Shown: positions 1-10,125, numbered from the stretch's first letter. The stretch is 64,000 nt of DNA from Gammaproteobacteria bacterium (GCA_021648145.1 JAKITI010000003.1:165270-229269); one strand, 5' to 3'. The notes: generated from the letters alone by a model not told the origin. A program made the numbers and translations.

Positions 1-2
1 GA

Positions 3-572
3 AACGGCTATCGAAAATCACTCTATAGTTCACTTACTAGCTCCAGTTATAAGATTGATTTTGTGGGCTCTAAAATGAGTGGCGATGGTAATGATAATAA
101 TCATGAAGGAAACTCTGGAAAGTCTGCGGACTGGATTCTTGGGAATGTGGATGGTTTTTTGAGTGACAATCCTGCTGAGGTTGTTTTGCTGCATGTTGGA
201 ACCAATGATCTTAATATTCCAATATCTCAGTCACCTGAGGGTGTTAAAAATGATGTGCAGGGTATATTAAATAACATTAATAGCTGGGCCGTTGCTCAAA
301 ATAGAGATATTTATGTACTGACTGCGAAAATCATTGATTTTAACCCAGAAAATAGCGATGTAGCTGCATTGAACTCTCTTGTGACTAATATGGTGGCTTC
401 TGGAAATTGGTCTAATTTAACGGTGAGTATGGTGGATCAGTACAGTGCTTTGGCTGACAGTAATGACTGGGGGGATGAACTTCACCCATCAGCGCAAGGT
501 TACAATAAAATGGCTAACACTTGGAAGAGTGCGTTAACACCCGTGTTAGATGCGATGTGTGTTATTGAGTGA
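3..572 (+). CDS. SGNH/GDSL-type hydrolase, 5' end cut by the window edge
   Basis: This is the C-terminal part of an SGNH-fold esterase or lipase-like hydrolase. The frame is open through the window start (residues NGYRKSLY before the first possible internal start, GTG at 63), so the true start lies upstream and the catalytic GDS block is not visible. Seen are the block III motif GTND, in a context of LLHVGTNDL, and the block V motif DELHPS with the catalytic Asp and His, followed by GYNKMA. The NGYR...DFVG...NHEG pattern resembles the secreted acetylesterase-like branch of the family. The substrate is unknown; acetylated polysaccharide is an inference from the rfbG gene that follows on the same strand 25 bp downstream. 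The partial protein ends in a free Cys region (MCVIE). Confidence 0.8.
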   Translation, partial: NGYRKSLYSSLTSSSYKIDFVGSKMSGDGNDNNHEGNSGKSADWILGNVDGFLSDNPAEVVLLHVGTNDLNIPISQSPEGVKNDVQGILNNINSWAVAQNRDIYVLTAKIIDFNPENSDVAALNSLVTNMVASGNWSNLTVSMVDQYSALADSNDWGDELHPSAQGYNKMANTWKSALTPVLDAMCVIE

Positions 573-597
573 GAGAGCCGCTTGGAATTATTAAATT

Positions 598-1698
598 ATG
601 TTTGAAAATGTATATAAAGGAAAGAAAGTACTGGTCACAGGTCACACTGGATTTAAGGGCAGTTGGCTGGTTTCATGGCTTTTAAAACTCGGTAGTGAAG
701 TAATTGGAATTTCTAAAGATATTCCAACGAAGCCTTCCATGTTCGAAGAGCTTGATCTGCAAGATAAGATCAAACACTATCAGCAAGATATTCGAGACCT
801 TGATGCGATAAAAAAAATCATATCAAAGGAAAAACCTGACTTTCTCTTTCATCTGGCCGCACAAGCCATCGTTTCGACCTCTTACAGTGATCCCATTGAG
901 ACAATCTCCACCAATGTAATGGGAACGGCTAATATCCTGGAAGCACTTAAAGAGATTAACCCTCTTTGCACCGCCATCATTATCACCAGCGATAAGTGCT
1001 ACGATAATGTTGAGCAAATCTGGGGCTATAAAGAAAATGACCCTATGGGCGGTAAAGATATATACAGCGGCTCCAAAGGTGCGGCAGAGCTGATTATCAA
1101 ATCTTACTTCTACTCATTTTTCACAGAGCAAGAGTGCAACGTTAAAATGGCCGTTGGACGTGCAGGAAATGTCATCGGTGGTGGAGATTGGGCAAAAGAT
1201 CGTATTGTGGTGGACTGCGTTAAAGCTTGGAGTGAAGGCGATAAAGTTGAGATCAGAAGCCCCAATGCAACTCGGCCATGGCAGCATGTTCTTGAGCCTT
1301 TGAGTGGATACCTCAACTTGGGTTCAGCACTTTATAAAGATAAAGATTTCCACGGGGGTACATTTAATTTTGGGCCGCGTGCAGAGCAAAATCATACCGT
1401 TGAAGATCTGTTGATTGAGCTGAGCAAGTATTGGCACTTTAGTTCACCCGATGAAGCTTATGCAGTCACGGGAAATATCCCTTTTCATGAAGCAGGTCTT
1501 TTGAAACTCAGTTGTGATAAAGCGCTAGGTTACCTGAAATGGCAATCTAATCTGGAGTATTCTGAAACGATTCGCTTTACCAGTGAATGGTATTATGACT
1601 TTTATAAGAATGGTGCAGATATGTATCAAAAAACAGTGACTCAAATTAGTGAGTATGAAGGGTTTGCGAAAAAAAGAGCACTGTTATGGACAAAGTAA
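598..1698 (+). CDS. rfbG: CDP-glucose 4,6-dehydratase
   Basis: A short-chain dehydrogenase/reductase of the extended (NDP-sugar epimerase/dehydratase) type, 366 aa. It would convert CDP-glucose to CDP-4-keto-6-deoxyglucose, the entry step to CDP-linked dideoxyhexoses of O-antigens. The N-terminal nucleotide-binding motif TGHTGFKG lies at residues 14-21. The catalytic residues are T130 in TSDK and the pair Y156/K160 in YSGSKG. Assignment to RfbG rather than a dTDP-glucose dehydratase rests on overall resemblance, including the KGSWL start and the GRAGNVIGGGDW block. The start at 598 is the first ATG after the preceding stop. The next gene overlaps its end by 13 bp, so the two are probably co-transcribed. 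No rfbF or rfbH lies in the window; they may be upstream. Confidence 0.88.
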   Translation: MFENVYKGKKVLVTGHTGFKGSWLVSWLLKLGSEVIGISKDIPTKPSMFEELDLQDKIKHYQQDIRDLDAIKKIISKEKPDFLFHLAAQAIVSTSYSDPIETISTNVMGTANILEALKEINPLCTAIIITSDKCYDNVEQIWGYKENDPMGGKDIYSGSKGAAELIIKSYFYSFFTEQECNVKMAVGRAGNVIGGGDWAKDRIVVDCVKAWSEGDKVEIRSPNATRPWQHVLEPLSGYLNLGSALYKDKDFHGGTFNFGPRAEQNHTVEDLLIELSKYWHFSSPDEAYAVTGNIPFHEAGLLKLSCDKALGYLKWQSNLEYSETIRFTSEWYYDFYKNGADMYQKTVTQISEYEGFAKKRALLWTK

Positions 1699-2093
1699 TT
1701 CTAACGCCGCTTAAGCAAGTCATGCATCCACAGGGTGATATTTTTCATGGTATGAAAAAGAGTGATATTGGCTATGATGGTTTTGGTGAGGCCTATTTTT
1801 CAACCATTCACCAAGGTGACATCAAGGGCTGGAAAAAACATATTAAAATGACCCTTAACCTAGTTGTCGTTAACGGCGAGATTGAGTTTGTGGTTTATGA
1901 TGAAGATGATGAAACATATTTCACAGTCAAACTCTCTCATAAAAACTACCAAAGACTGACTATCAAACCTGATGCTTGGGTTGCTTTTCGCGGCTTGGCT
2001 GCAAACAACATGTTGCTTAATCTTGCAAATTTAGAGCATGACCCCAAAGAAGCGATCAATATTGATTTAAGTAAAATTCATTATTCTTGGTAA
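1686..2093 (+). CDS. RmlC/WxcM-like sugar-nucleotide cupin protein, probable
   Basis: A 135-aa protein resembling the dTDP-4-dehydrorhamnose 3,5-epimerase and WxcM/FdtA-like double-stranded beta-helix group. It has the GDIFHGMKKSD start, a GEAYFSTIHQGDIKGWKKH segment (typical of these proteins, with the H/K pair near the active site) and alternating short beta-strand-like stretches. It starts 13 bp inside rfbG, which points to translational coupling and a role in modifying the CDP-sugar made by RfbG. The exact reaction cannot be told from the sequence. A strong hairpin at 2151-2184 follows, before the convergent lipoprotein gene. Confidence 0.65.
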   Translation: MDKVILTPLKQVMHPQGDIFHGMKKSDIGYDGFGEAYFSTIHQGDIKGWKKHIKMTLNLVVVNGEIEFVVYDEDDETYFTVKLSHKNYQRLTIKPDAWVAFRGLAANNMLLNLANLEHDPKEAINIDLSKIHYSW

Positions 2094-2150
2094 TCCCTAT
2101 ACCCACCACACTATTGTCAATAATTGGGTGGAAATTTTTCTTTTAATATA

Positions 2151-2184
2151 ACCTGAATCCGCACCTTCAGGTGCGGATTCAGGT
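2151..2184. terminator. Perfect 15-bp hairpin between convergent genes
   Basis: Left arm ACCTGAATCCGCACC (2151-2165), loop TTCA, right arm 2170-2184 fully complementary. It lies between the convergent genes ending at 2093 and 2202. A T-rich stretch follows only when read on the minus strand, and it is imperfect, so the terminator is best suited to the minus-strand lipoprotein gene, though the stem could act in both directions. Confidence 0.7.
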
Positions 2185-2201
2185 ATAAGATTCAGAGACC
2201 C

Positions 2202-4124
<1,923 letters not shown>

Positions 4125-4173
4125 AGATGATAAACCTCGCAGAATGATTAATTAATATGTTTTGCTATTTTAT

Positions 4174-4413
4174 TTAAGACTTTTGTAGCTTTTTAATAAG
4201 TTGCCGACCAAGATTGATTCTTGGTAACTCGATATACCGATAAGAATATAGTGCGGCAAAGTAGCTAAAGAACAGAGTCAGGAAAAAGGTGAAAAATAGT
4301 TTTATCTCATCGCCATAAAGACCCGTGTTAACAATAATAAGCACAGAAGCCCCAATAAATATGTTGTGATATAGGTATGTGCTATACGAAATTTCACCGT
4401 ATTGTTTCAAGAA
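4174..4413 (-). pseudogene. Duplicated 3' end of the acyltransferase gene
   Basis: About the last 77 codons of an acyltransferase-3 gene, nearly identical to the C-terminus of the complete gene at 5806-6936. The nucleotide match 4181-4413 against 5810-6042 has no gaps and 8 mismatches in 233 bp, all transitions. The reading frame is still open and ends KLQKS instead of KLQK, but there is no start region and only the last membrane segments remain. This is a relic of duplication or insertion, not a functional enzyme. Homology stops abruptly at 4413. Confidence 0.9.
4181..4413. repeat. Direct repeat, copy A (233 bp)
   Basis: Direct repeat of 5810-6042 at a constant offset of 1629 bp. It differs by 8 transitions and no indels. 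The two copies bound a segment holding a transposase tail, a toxin-antitoxin pair and a decayed antitoxin. Confidence 0.93.
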
Positions 4414-4779
4414 TAGTTACATGGAATTCTAACTGGTGTCCATGTCAAAAACACCTTTGAGCCACTACCCGATTTTGAAACGTTTCATTATTCATTTGTC
4501 GGGTGACTGTTTGGAGAGCTAATTTTAACAGAATAAAACGTACATAAAAGGTTTATTGACATAATATTGAATCCTTGGGGGTTTTATTCTCCCCGCTAGC
4601 GGCGTAAATATTTTTGTTTAAGGCTAACCAATATGCCCCTCTTCGCGAAGCGAATTTGAGCTCAAGCGAGAAGGCTTGCCGTGGGGCTATTGATTCTCAG
4701 GTTTAACCCACTACCGACTCTTAATTGTCTCTCATTAATGTGTCCTGTTCTATTAGACCACTGCATAGACTCGATTTAA
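4414..4779. other. Intergenic stretch without a recognisable gene
   Basis: This part of the island between the repeat copies holds no convincing ORF. Small palindromes are present (CTTCGCGAAG and TTGAGCTCAA, near 4640-4665), flanked by GCCCC and GGGGC. Two similar direct words, CCACTACCCGA near 4460 and CCACTACCGA near 4707, might be ends of a lost insertion sequence, but this is weak. Confidence 0.4.
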
Positions 4780-4935
4780 TCACTTATTTCCCTTCACTTT
4801 CTTCGGTCTACCCCTAGGTTTTGGTGTTGTACGCCGATCTGATAATTGTTCAATCTTCTCAGATTTCATATGAATCGGGGCGATCGAAAAGCTTTTTATT
4901 GCACGCCTCTGTACATAAGAGTACAGTTCGTGTAT
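4780..4935 (-). pseudogene. C-terminal remnant of a transposase, IS4-like
   Basis: Read on the minus strand, the frame ending in TGA at 4780-4782 encodes a tail with YVQRRAIKSFSIAP followed by RRTTPKPRGRPKK and a final KGNK. Such a basic RGRPKK tail after an RRAIK motif is what I recall from IS4-type transposases, but I could not check it. The frame is closed by a stop at 4936-4938, so only about 50 residues remain. It lies directly upstream of the toxin-antitoxin genes and is probably the trace of the element that brought them or recombined with them. Confidence 0.4.
4909..4926. promoter_or_regulatory. Candidate antitoxin operator palindrome
   Basis: CTGTACATAAGAGTACAG is an inverted repeat with 6-bp arms, 39 bp before the antitoxin ATG. 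It contains TGTACA, the core hexamer bound by E. coli YefM at its own operator. The downstream antitoxin is of the Phd/YefM family, so autorepression here is a reasonable inference. Confidence 0.5.
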
Positions 4936-4964
4936 TCAAAATATGATATAGAGGCAAAATCCAG

Positions 4965-5195
4965 ATGATGACAGTTAGTTTCACAGAGTTTAGAAAAAAC
5001 GCTTCGGCTATATTTTCTTCTGTAGAAAATGGAGAAACGATTCATGTATTACGTCATGGAAAGGAAATAGCTGAAATAACGCCAATCAATAAAGAGAGTA
5101 AAGGTCAACCATCCTGGAAGCAAAAACGAATAAAGCTAACGGTTCAGGGCGAGGATATTTCAAAAATAATTATAGAAGAACGAAAAATTTCATAA
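4965..5195 (+). CDS. Phd/YefM-family antitoxin
   Basis: A 76-aa antitoxin of the Phd/YefM type. The N-terminal half (VSFTEFRKNASAIFSSVENGETIHVLRHGKEIAEI, in parts) is the dimerising DNA-binding fold: it starts with a short strand, then a helix with F..N....F, then the strand pair around the G(K/R) turn. The C-terminal half is charged and probably disordered, as is usual for the toxin-neutralising part. Two consecutive ATGs (4965, 4968) could serve as the start; a GAGG lies about 10 bases before. Its TAA overlaps the ATG of the toxin by one base (TAATG), so the two are translationally coupled. It is expected to bind the PIN toxin and repress the operon. Confidence 0.87.
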   Translation: MMTVSFTEFRKNASAIFSSVENGETIHVLRHGKEIAEITPINKESKGQPSWKQKRIKLTVQGEDISKIIIEERKIS

Positions 5196-5611
5196 TGAAT
5201 GTGTTCTTTGACTCTTCTGCATTTATTAAAAAATTTATACAAGAACAAGGTAGTACGGAAGTGGATGATTATTGCCAGCAGGCATCAATGCTTGGATTAA
5301 GTATCATCTGCTTGCCTGAAATGATGTCGGCGCTAAACAGAAAAGTAAGGGAGGGGAACCTCTCGATAGAGAATTATCTTATTCTAAAAGGACAAATTGC
5401 AGAGGATATAAAAGATATTCAGATTATCAATCTTGTTCCTGAAGTGGTTGAAGGCTCTATCATCTTATTGGAAAATAATATGTTGCGTTCATTAGATGCT
5501 TTACATTTATCCTGTGCAATAACGTGGAATTCTGAACTTTTTATCTCGTCTGATAAGCGCCAAATTCAGGCAGCAGAAAACTCAGGGCTACAAGTGCAGT
5601 ATGTACAATAA
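5195..5611 (+). CDS. PIN-domain ribonuclease toxin, VapC-like
   Basis: A 138-aa PIN-domain protein, the normal length for VapC-type toxins. The acidic tetrad that binds Mg2+ is complete: D6 in FFDSSAF, E42 in LPEMM, D101 in SLDALHL and D120 in FISSDKRQ. It would be a site-specific RNase acting on tRNA or rRNA; the target cannot be predicted. Pairing with a Phd/YefM antitoxin rather than VapB is common for this subgroup. The gene looks intact and starts inside the antitoxin stop codon. It lies inside the segment bounded by the 233-bp direct repeats. Confidence 0.88.
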   Translation: MNVFFDSSAFIKKFIQEQGSTEVDDYCQQASMLGLSIICLPEMMSALNRKVREGNLSIENYLILKGQIAEDIKDIQIINLVPEVVEGSIILLENNMLRSLDALHLSCAITWNSELFISSDKRQIQAAENSGLQVQYVQ

Positions 5612-5648
5612 TATGGCTAAAAAAACAACACGGAGGAGGTGATGCGGC

Positions 5649-5801
5649 ATGATAGAATTATCAAAAAGATCAACAGTTTACTTTTTTAAGTAGATGTCTA
5701 CCAAGCACTTAGAGTCAAGATAGCTACAACTCACCAGTATAGTAAATGAGGCAGTACGTGTCATCTTAAGGGAAGATCAGGAGGATCTAAATTCCTTACC
5801 A
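5649..5801 (+). pseudogene. Decayed CopG/ribbon-helix-helix antitoxin
   Basis: A strong ribosome site (GGAGGAGGTG, around 5632-5642) precedes an ATG at 5649 that begins MIELSKRSTVYF and stops after 14 codons. The homology continues in other frames: VDVYQALRVKIATTHQ from 5690, then VNEAVRVILREDQEDL from 5742. Joined, they follow the pattern of CopG-type antitoxins (LSKRSTVYF...HKALRVKAATTH...VNEAVR), with two frameshifts. The match ends near 5800, exactly where the acyltransferase 3' end begins, so its C-terminus and any partner toxin are lost. Family assignment is from memory of that pattern. Confidence 0.65.
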
Positions 5802-5805
5802 ATGC

Positions 5806-6936
5806 CTATTTTTGTAGTTTTTTAATAAGTTGCCGGCCAAGGTTGATTCCTGGTAACTCGATATACCGATAAGAGTATAGTGCGGCAAAGTAGCTAAAGA
5901 ACAGAGTCAGGAAAAAGGTGAAAAATAGTTTTATCTCATCGCCATAAAGACCTGTGTTAACAATAATAAGCACAGAAGCCCCAACAAATATGTTGTGATA
6001 TAGGTATGTGCTATACGAAATTTCACCATATTGTTTCAAGAACCTTGTAATAAAGGACTCTTTAATATCAAACTTTGTATATAAAACCACAAAAACACTC
6101 AGTATTGCTAGTAAACCGTATAAATTCCAGTTTAATTGCTGATTATAAAATATATGTTTCGGGAGGTGAAAGTAGTTATTTTTTACCGCAGCCGCTAATG
6201 TAAATAGTAAGATCAATAAAATAATCCCCCATCGCATGCTCATTTGTATGTTCACTTTTTTTTCAGTATATAAATATCCAATTAAAATTCCCCCGCAGAA
6301 TGTAAAGGCTAAAGTGAATACTTCATACCGATCAATCTCAATGAGCTGAAGTGAGCCTATAAAATAGAGGGCAATTGCGATAAAAATAAGACCCAGTGCA
6401 CGAGTGAACAATATAGCTGCAATTAATACAGGAAATATAATATAGAACTGAAACTCGACAGGAAGGCTCCAGTAGGCGACATTCATGATGTTGTCAGGAC
6501 CTGTAAGATTCGATGTCAGGCTCAAATACTGTAAAACATTGATGAATGAAAAATCACTGTCGGCGAGGAACTCTATCCATAAACCTCTCGGCTCACTCAG
6601 GTAAAAGTATTGAAATATCTGAATAAAAACCAGGTAGATCAGCACGGATACAAAGAAGGCGGGCCATATTCTGAATACTCGTTTTATATAGAATTTAATA
6701 ATTCCCCTATGGTTGTCAAAGCGTCTGTTACTAATCCATAGTGCGCAGCCGCTTAAAACAAAAAAGAGTGCGACACCAAAAAACCCCAGCCCCATAAAAT
6801 CCATGGGTGGAAAGCGGCTTGTGACATCAGAATCAGAGTATTTGACTTTAGTCGCATCAATTGAATGAGCGACAATGACCAAAAAAGCAGCGATACCTCT
6901 TAACCATGTGAGTTGTTCTATATGTTTGTATTTCAT
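5806..6936 (-). CDS. Acyltransferase family 3 membrane protein (OafA/YrhL-like)
   Basis: A 376-aa multi-pass membrane protein of the acyltransferase-3 family, which transfers acetyl or other acyl groups to envelope sugars. The N-terminus has the family hallmark: WLRGIAAFLVIVAHSID, with the Arg in the first segment and the His of the active-site region, followed by FFGVALFFVLSGC. About ten hydrophobic segments follow, and the protein ends in a positively charged tail. There is no extra C-terminal SGNH domain. Its 3' end is duplicated at 4181-4413. It is transcribed away from the signalling operon at 7133, with about 200 bp between. The substrate is unknown; O-antigen or exopolysaccharide is likely given the neighbouring rfbG. 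Confidence 0.85.
   Translation of the reverse strand: MKYKHIEQLTWLRGIAAFLVIVAHSIDATKVKYSDSDVTSRFPPMDFMGLGFFGVALFFVLSGCALWISNRRFDNHRGIIKFYIKRVFRIWPAFFVSVLIYLVFIQIFQYFYLSEPRGLWIEFLADSDFSFINVLQYLSLTSNLTGPDNIMNVAYWSLPVEFQFYIIFPVLIAAILFTRALGLIFIAIALYFIGSLQLIEIDRYEVFTLAFTFCGGILIGYLYTEKKVNIQMSMRWGIILLILLFTLAAAVKNNYFHLPKHIFYNQQLNWNLYGLLAILSVFVVLYTKFDIKESFITRFLKQYGEISYSTYLYHNIFVGASVLIIVNTGLYGDEIKLFFTFFLTLFFSYFAALYSYRYIELPGINLGRQLIKKLQK
5810..6042. repeat. Direct repeat, copy B (233 bp)
   Basis: The copy of the 4181-4413 repeat that lies inside the complete acyltransferase gene (its 3' end). The relation to copy A and the material between them suggest an insertion or rearrangement at this gene end. 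Confidence 0.93.
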
Positions 6937-7132
6937 GAATATCGGTGCGATTTCGTCCTAAATATAATCTTTTGCAGAATATAACGTATCGTCACAGCCT
7001 CAACAACACTTAATCTCTCACTATGCATCGTGTTTAGGCACTATTTTTACCTCTCTCCACTCAGATATTCCTTAAGTTTCATTTGTACTGAGCAGATAAC
7101 TGTATATAGACAGCTGAACATGGAGCATTGCT

Positions 7133-7480
7133 GTGGCTTTAATTATTATAAATGACATTACACCTGGCATGATTTTGGCTCAAGATGTGCAGGATTCGAA
7201 TGGGCGAATTTTGCTTCGTGAAGGAATGGAGTTGACGATACGCCATATCCGTATCATGAAAACATGGGGCGTTGCCGATGCTGATATCAAAGATCTCTCT
7301 TCAGAGGAAGCTGAAGATCAAAGCATGGCGCAGTTTGACCCCGCACTGCTAAAAAAGGCGGAACTCAAGGCCGATCAATTATTTAAAAAATCCAACCTGA
7401 ATCACCCCGTTGTACACGAACTCTATCGGCAATGGGTGCTTCGTTATATGCAAGGAAAGGTGACCGCTCATGGCTTATGA
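7133..7480 (+). CDS. Small protein at the head of a signalling operon, function unknown
   Basis: A 115-aa protein. The first 50 residues (ITPGMILAQDVQDSNGRILLREGMEL, in parts, then a helix with RHIRIMKTWGV) resemble the short N-terminal domain often found before HD-GYP or HDOD domains. The rest is charged and helical, with no enzyme motif. GTG at 7133 is chosen because a GGAG (7122-7125) lies 7 bases upstream and no in-frame ATG is near. Its last 11 bases overlap the HDOD gene, so the protein is made together with it and probably acts in the same pathway, perhaps as a separated regulatory domain. Confidence 0.7.
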   Translation: MALIIINDITPGMILAQDVQDSNGRILLREGMELTIRHIRIMKTWGVADADIKDLSSEEAEDQSMAQFDPALLKKAELKADQLFKKSNLNHPVVHELYRQWVLRYMQGKVTAHGL

Positions 7481-8318
7481 TGCGGCCTCTTTGGTTGCAA
7501 GTGCCTCTGAATTTGCAATATTACCGACCGTTTATTTTAAAGTTGATGAGGCGATTAATGATCCGTGTAAATCGAATCACCACCTCTCTCAAATCATTAA
7601 TGAAGATGCTGTGCTGGCTGCAAAATTACTGCGTATTGCCAATAGTGCCTTATTTAATTTTCCATCCAGAATAGATACGATTTCAAGAGCAATCACCGTC
7701 ATCGGCACGCAGCAATTGAGGGATATGGTGCTCTCTTGCTCGGTGATAAAAACATTCAATCACTTGCCTGCCGATCTGGTTGATATGGATTCTTTTTGGC
7801 GACACAGTATGGCGACAGCAGTGGCCGCGCGTTTGTTGGCCACGTACTGCAAAGAGCTTAATGTCGAGCGCTATTTTGTTGCTGGCTTATTGCATGATAT
7901 TGGTCAGTTGGTCTTGTTTAGCGAGATTCCTGATCTCATTTGTGAAGTGATTCAAAAAGCACGGTCAATGCAGCTATTGTTGCAAGATGTAGAGCTGGAA
8001 ATGGTTGGCTTTACTCATGCTGATGTGGGGGCTTTGTTGATGAAGTTATGGAAGTTACCTGAGTGCCTTGAGGAGGTCGTAGGGCATCATCACGTGCCTG
8101 CCAGTGCCAAAGTTTCAATAAAAGAGGTGGCTATTGTTCATGTGGCCGACCTAATGACGACCGCACTGCAGCTGGGTCGCAGTGGTGAGTTTTATGCCCC
8201 TGAATTGAACAATGAAGCTTGGCAAAGCCTTGGCTTGTCAGCCAATGTGATCCCTTTGATTATTCAGCAGTTAGAGCGGCAGTATCAGGATGCCATTCGT
8301 TATATTTTGAGTGATTGA
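7470..8318 (+). CDS. HDOD-domain signalling protein
   Basis: A 282-aa protein consisting of one HDOD domain, a non-catalytic relative of the HD phosphohydrolases used as a signalling output or adaptor module. Typical segments are ILPTVYFKV near residue 18, [17 protein letters not shown] at about 46-62 and the helix pair around ITVIG. It keeps an HD pair (H142-D143 in LLHDIGQL), H112 and an HHH cluster near 209, more metal-ligand-like residues than many HDOD proteins have, so residual hydrolase activity cannot be excluded. It overlaps both neighbours (11 bp upstream, 8 bp downstream), which indicates coupled translation with the small protein and the hybrid kinase. Confidence 0.82.
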   Translation: MAYDAASLVASASEFAILPTVYFKVDEAINDPCKSNHHLSQIINEDAVLAAKLLRIANSALFNFPSRIDTISRAITVIGTQQLRDMVLSCSVIKTFNHLPADLVDMDSFWRHSMATAVAARLLATYCKELNVERYFVAGLLHDIGQLVLFSEIPDLICEVIQKARSMQLLLQDVELEMVGFTHADVGALLMKLWKLPECLEEVVGHHHVPASAKVSIKEVAIVHVADLMTTALQLGRSGEFYAPELNNEAWQSLGLSANVIPLIIQQLERQYQDAIRYILSD

Positions 8319-10083
8319 GTTTATGTTTGATGACTCACTGACAAAAGAGAAGAGAGTTGCAACGCTTGAGAAAGCACATCATCGCTTGCTTGATTCTATA
8401 GATGTTATTGTTGCAACCCAGCCCCCTGCGTTAGGTGCGAATGAAATTCCAACCCCGGAAGTGATCACGCTTGATGCACTGACGCGTTTAAAGAAAGTGG
8501 TTCCTTTAGATGCATTGGGCCTATTGATGGTGGATAAACTGGGCTTGGAATTTGACCTTCAGGTTTGTGAGCCTAAAAGTTCGAGGCAGGATCTGGAGCG
8601 TATTGTCGATGCTTTTATTGATGATGGAACGTTTGCCTGGGCAATCAGCCAAAAACGTACGATCGTTGTTCCCAGCGGCGGTAGTTCTCAAACAAAAATA
8701 CTGCATGTCATTGCAACGGAAGGTGTTGTTCTAGGGATGTTTGTTGGGTTGACAGACCTGCCAGCAATTGAAGTGGATGATGTTTTTTTAAGTCTGTTAT
8801 CAGTTATTTTCATGCGTTGTGCTTATGGTCTGGAAAGCTATGCACTCAACAGGCGAATTAAAGAGCACAATCAGCACCTTGAAAAAGAGGTTTTAATTCG
8901 TACCAAGCAGTTGGTGATTGCCAAAGAGCGCGCTGAAGCAGCGAACCAGGCAAAATCAAGTTTTCTTTCAACCGTAAGCCACGAAATTCGTACACCGCTC
9001 AATGGTGTGGTGGGTATGCTGGGTCTGCTTGAAGAAGAGCAATTTGATGCAGAACAGTTGGGGTATTTGACGCTGGCACGTCACTCGTGCGATTCGTTAC
9101 TCGTATTGATTAATGATCTTCTCGATTTTTCCAAAATAGAGGCGGGTCACTTAACAATAGAGAGCATTGAATTTAACCCGGCTAATATTGTTGACGAAAG
9201 TATCCGTTTATTAACAGGGAATGCTTTGAATAAAGGCCTTGAACTGGTTTTCAGTCCAGCGACTGATATACCCAGTCGAGCTTTGGGTGATCCCACACGC
9301 TTGCGCCAGGTGATGACTAACTTATTGAGCAACGCCATTAAATTTACTGATCAAGGGAAAATTACTGTAAAAATAGAGCGTGCTTCGCGGCAGCAAAATG
9401 GTTTTAATCTTCACTTTGAAGTGGTTGATGAAGGTATTGGAATTTCACTGATAAACCAGACCAAAATTTTTGAATCTTTCTCTCAAGCAGATAACTCAAC
9501 CACACGAAAATATGGTGGAACGGGCTTGGGACTGGCTATTTGCAAGCGTTTAGTTAATGCGATGGGCGGTGAAATTGGTGTTAAAAGCATAGAAGGGAAA
9601 GGAAGCGCCTTTTATTTTGATGTAAATTTTTTGCCTGCACCGGATGCTACGCATGAGGTAGAGTCGACTCAGTTATTATCCAAACTAGAAAAAATAGAGC
9701 CTGGGGTGCGTGTTCTTGTGGCGGAAGACAACCGAATTAATCAAACCATTGCAAAGAAAACTTTAGGGAAGCTGGGTTGCATCGTGGATATTGCTGATCA
9801 TGGAGAAATGGCTATAGCGCTTTTGTCACAGCACTTTTATGATCTTGTTTTTATGGATTGCCATATGCCGGTGATGGATGGTTATGAAGCAACACGGCAA
9901 ATCAGAAACAGGGAAAAAGAGGGAATGCTGCACACTCCAATTATAGCATTGACAGCAAGCTCACTTGAAGAAGGGTATGATAAATGCGAAGAGTATGGCA
10001 TGGATGATTACCTGACCAAGCCTTATAAGATAGAGCATCTTGAAGCGATGCTGGTGAAGTGGTTGCCTGAAAAGGTGAGGTAA
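8311..10083 (+). CDS. Hybrid sensor histidine kinase with receiver domain
   Basis: A 590-aa cytoplasmic hybrid kinase with no membrane segment. Residues 1-180 form a GAF-like sensor region, 181-215 a coiled coil, then a HisKA domain with phospho-acceptor H224 in [10 protein letters not shown]. The HATPase domain has the N box (N341), G1 (DEGIGI, D373) and G2 (GGTGLGL, 402-408). The C-terminal receiver (about 466-585) has acidic residues E472/D473, phospho-acceptor D516, T548 and K570. All catalytic residues are present. GTG at 8311 overlaps the HDOD stop; ATG at 8323 is an alternative. A soluble sensor coupled to an HDOD protein suggests an intracellular signal. A 12-bp hairpin follows. Confidence 0.9.
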   Translation: MIEFMFDDSLTKEKRVATLEKAHHRLLDSIDVIVATQPPALGANEIPTPEVITLDALTRLKKVVPLDALGLLMVDKLGLEFDLQVCEPKSSRQDLERIVDAFIDDGTFAWAISQKRTIVVPSGGSSQTKILHVIATEGVVLGMFVGLTDLPAIEVDDVFLSLLSVIFMRCAYGLESYALNRRIKEHNQHLEKEVLIRTKQLVIAKERAEAANQAKSSFLSTVSHEIRTPLNGVVGMLGLLEEEQFDAEQLGYLTLARHSCDSLLVLINDLLDFSKIEAGHLTIESIEFNPANIVDESIRLLTGNALNKGLELVFSPATDIPSRALGDPTRLRQVMTNLLSNAIKFTDQGKITVKIERASRQQNGFNLHFEVVDEGIGISLINQTKIFESFSQADNSTTRKYGGTGLGLAICKRLVNAMGGEIGVKSIEGKGSAFYFDVNFLPAPDATHEVESTQLLSKLEKIEPGVRVLVAEDNRINQTIAKKTLGKLGCIVDIADHGEMAIALLSQHFYDLVFMDCHMPVMDGYEATRQIRNREKEGMLHTPIIALTASSLEEGYDKCEEYGMDDYLTKPYKIEHLEAMLVKWLPEKVR

Positions 10084-10096
10084 CTATTCAGCTCAC

Positions 10097-10125
10097 CCCT
10101 GAAATTCGCCATTCGAATTTCAGGG
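10097..10125. terminator. Hairpin between convergent operons
   Basis: CCCTGAAATTCG (10097-10108) pairs perfectly with 10114-10125 across a 5-base loop. It sits between the kinase gene and the convergent acnA. No clear T run follows, so it is a likely but not textbook terminator. Confidence 0.6.

Noticed and set aside
4414..4779. Complete insertion sequence within the island
   Set aside because: Only a C-terminal tail of a transposase is visible and no matching terminal inverted repeats were found; the CCACTACC words are direct, not inverted.
5649..5693. The 14-codon ORF MIELSKRSTVYFFK as an independent small protein
   Set aside because: The homology continues in other frames, so it is the start of a decayed antitoxin gene.
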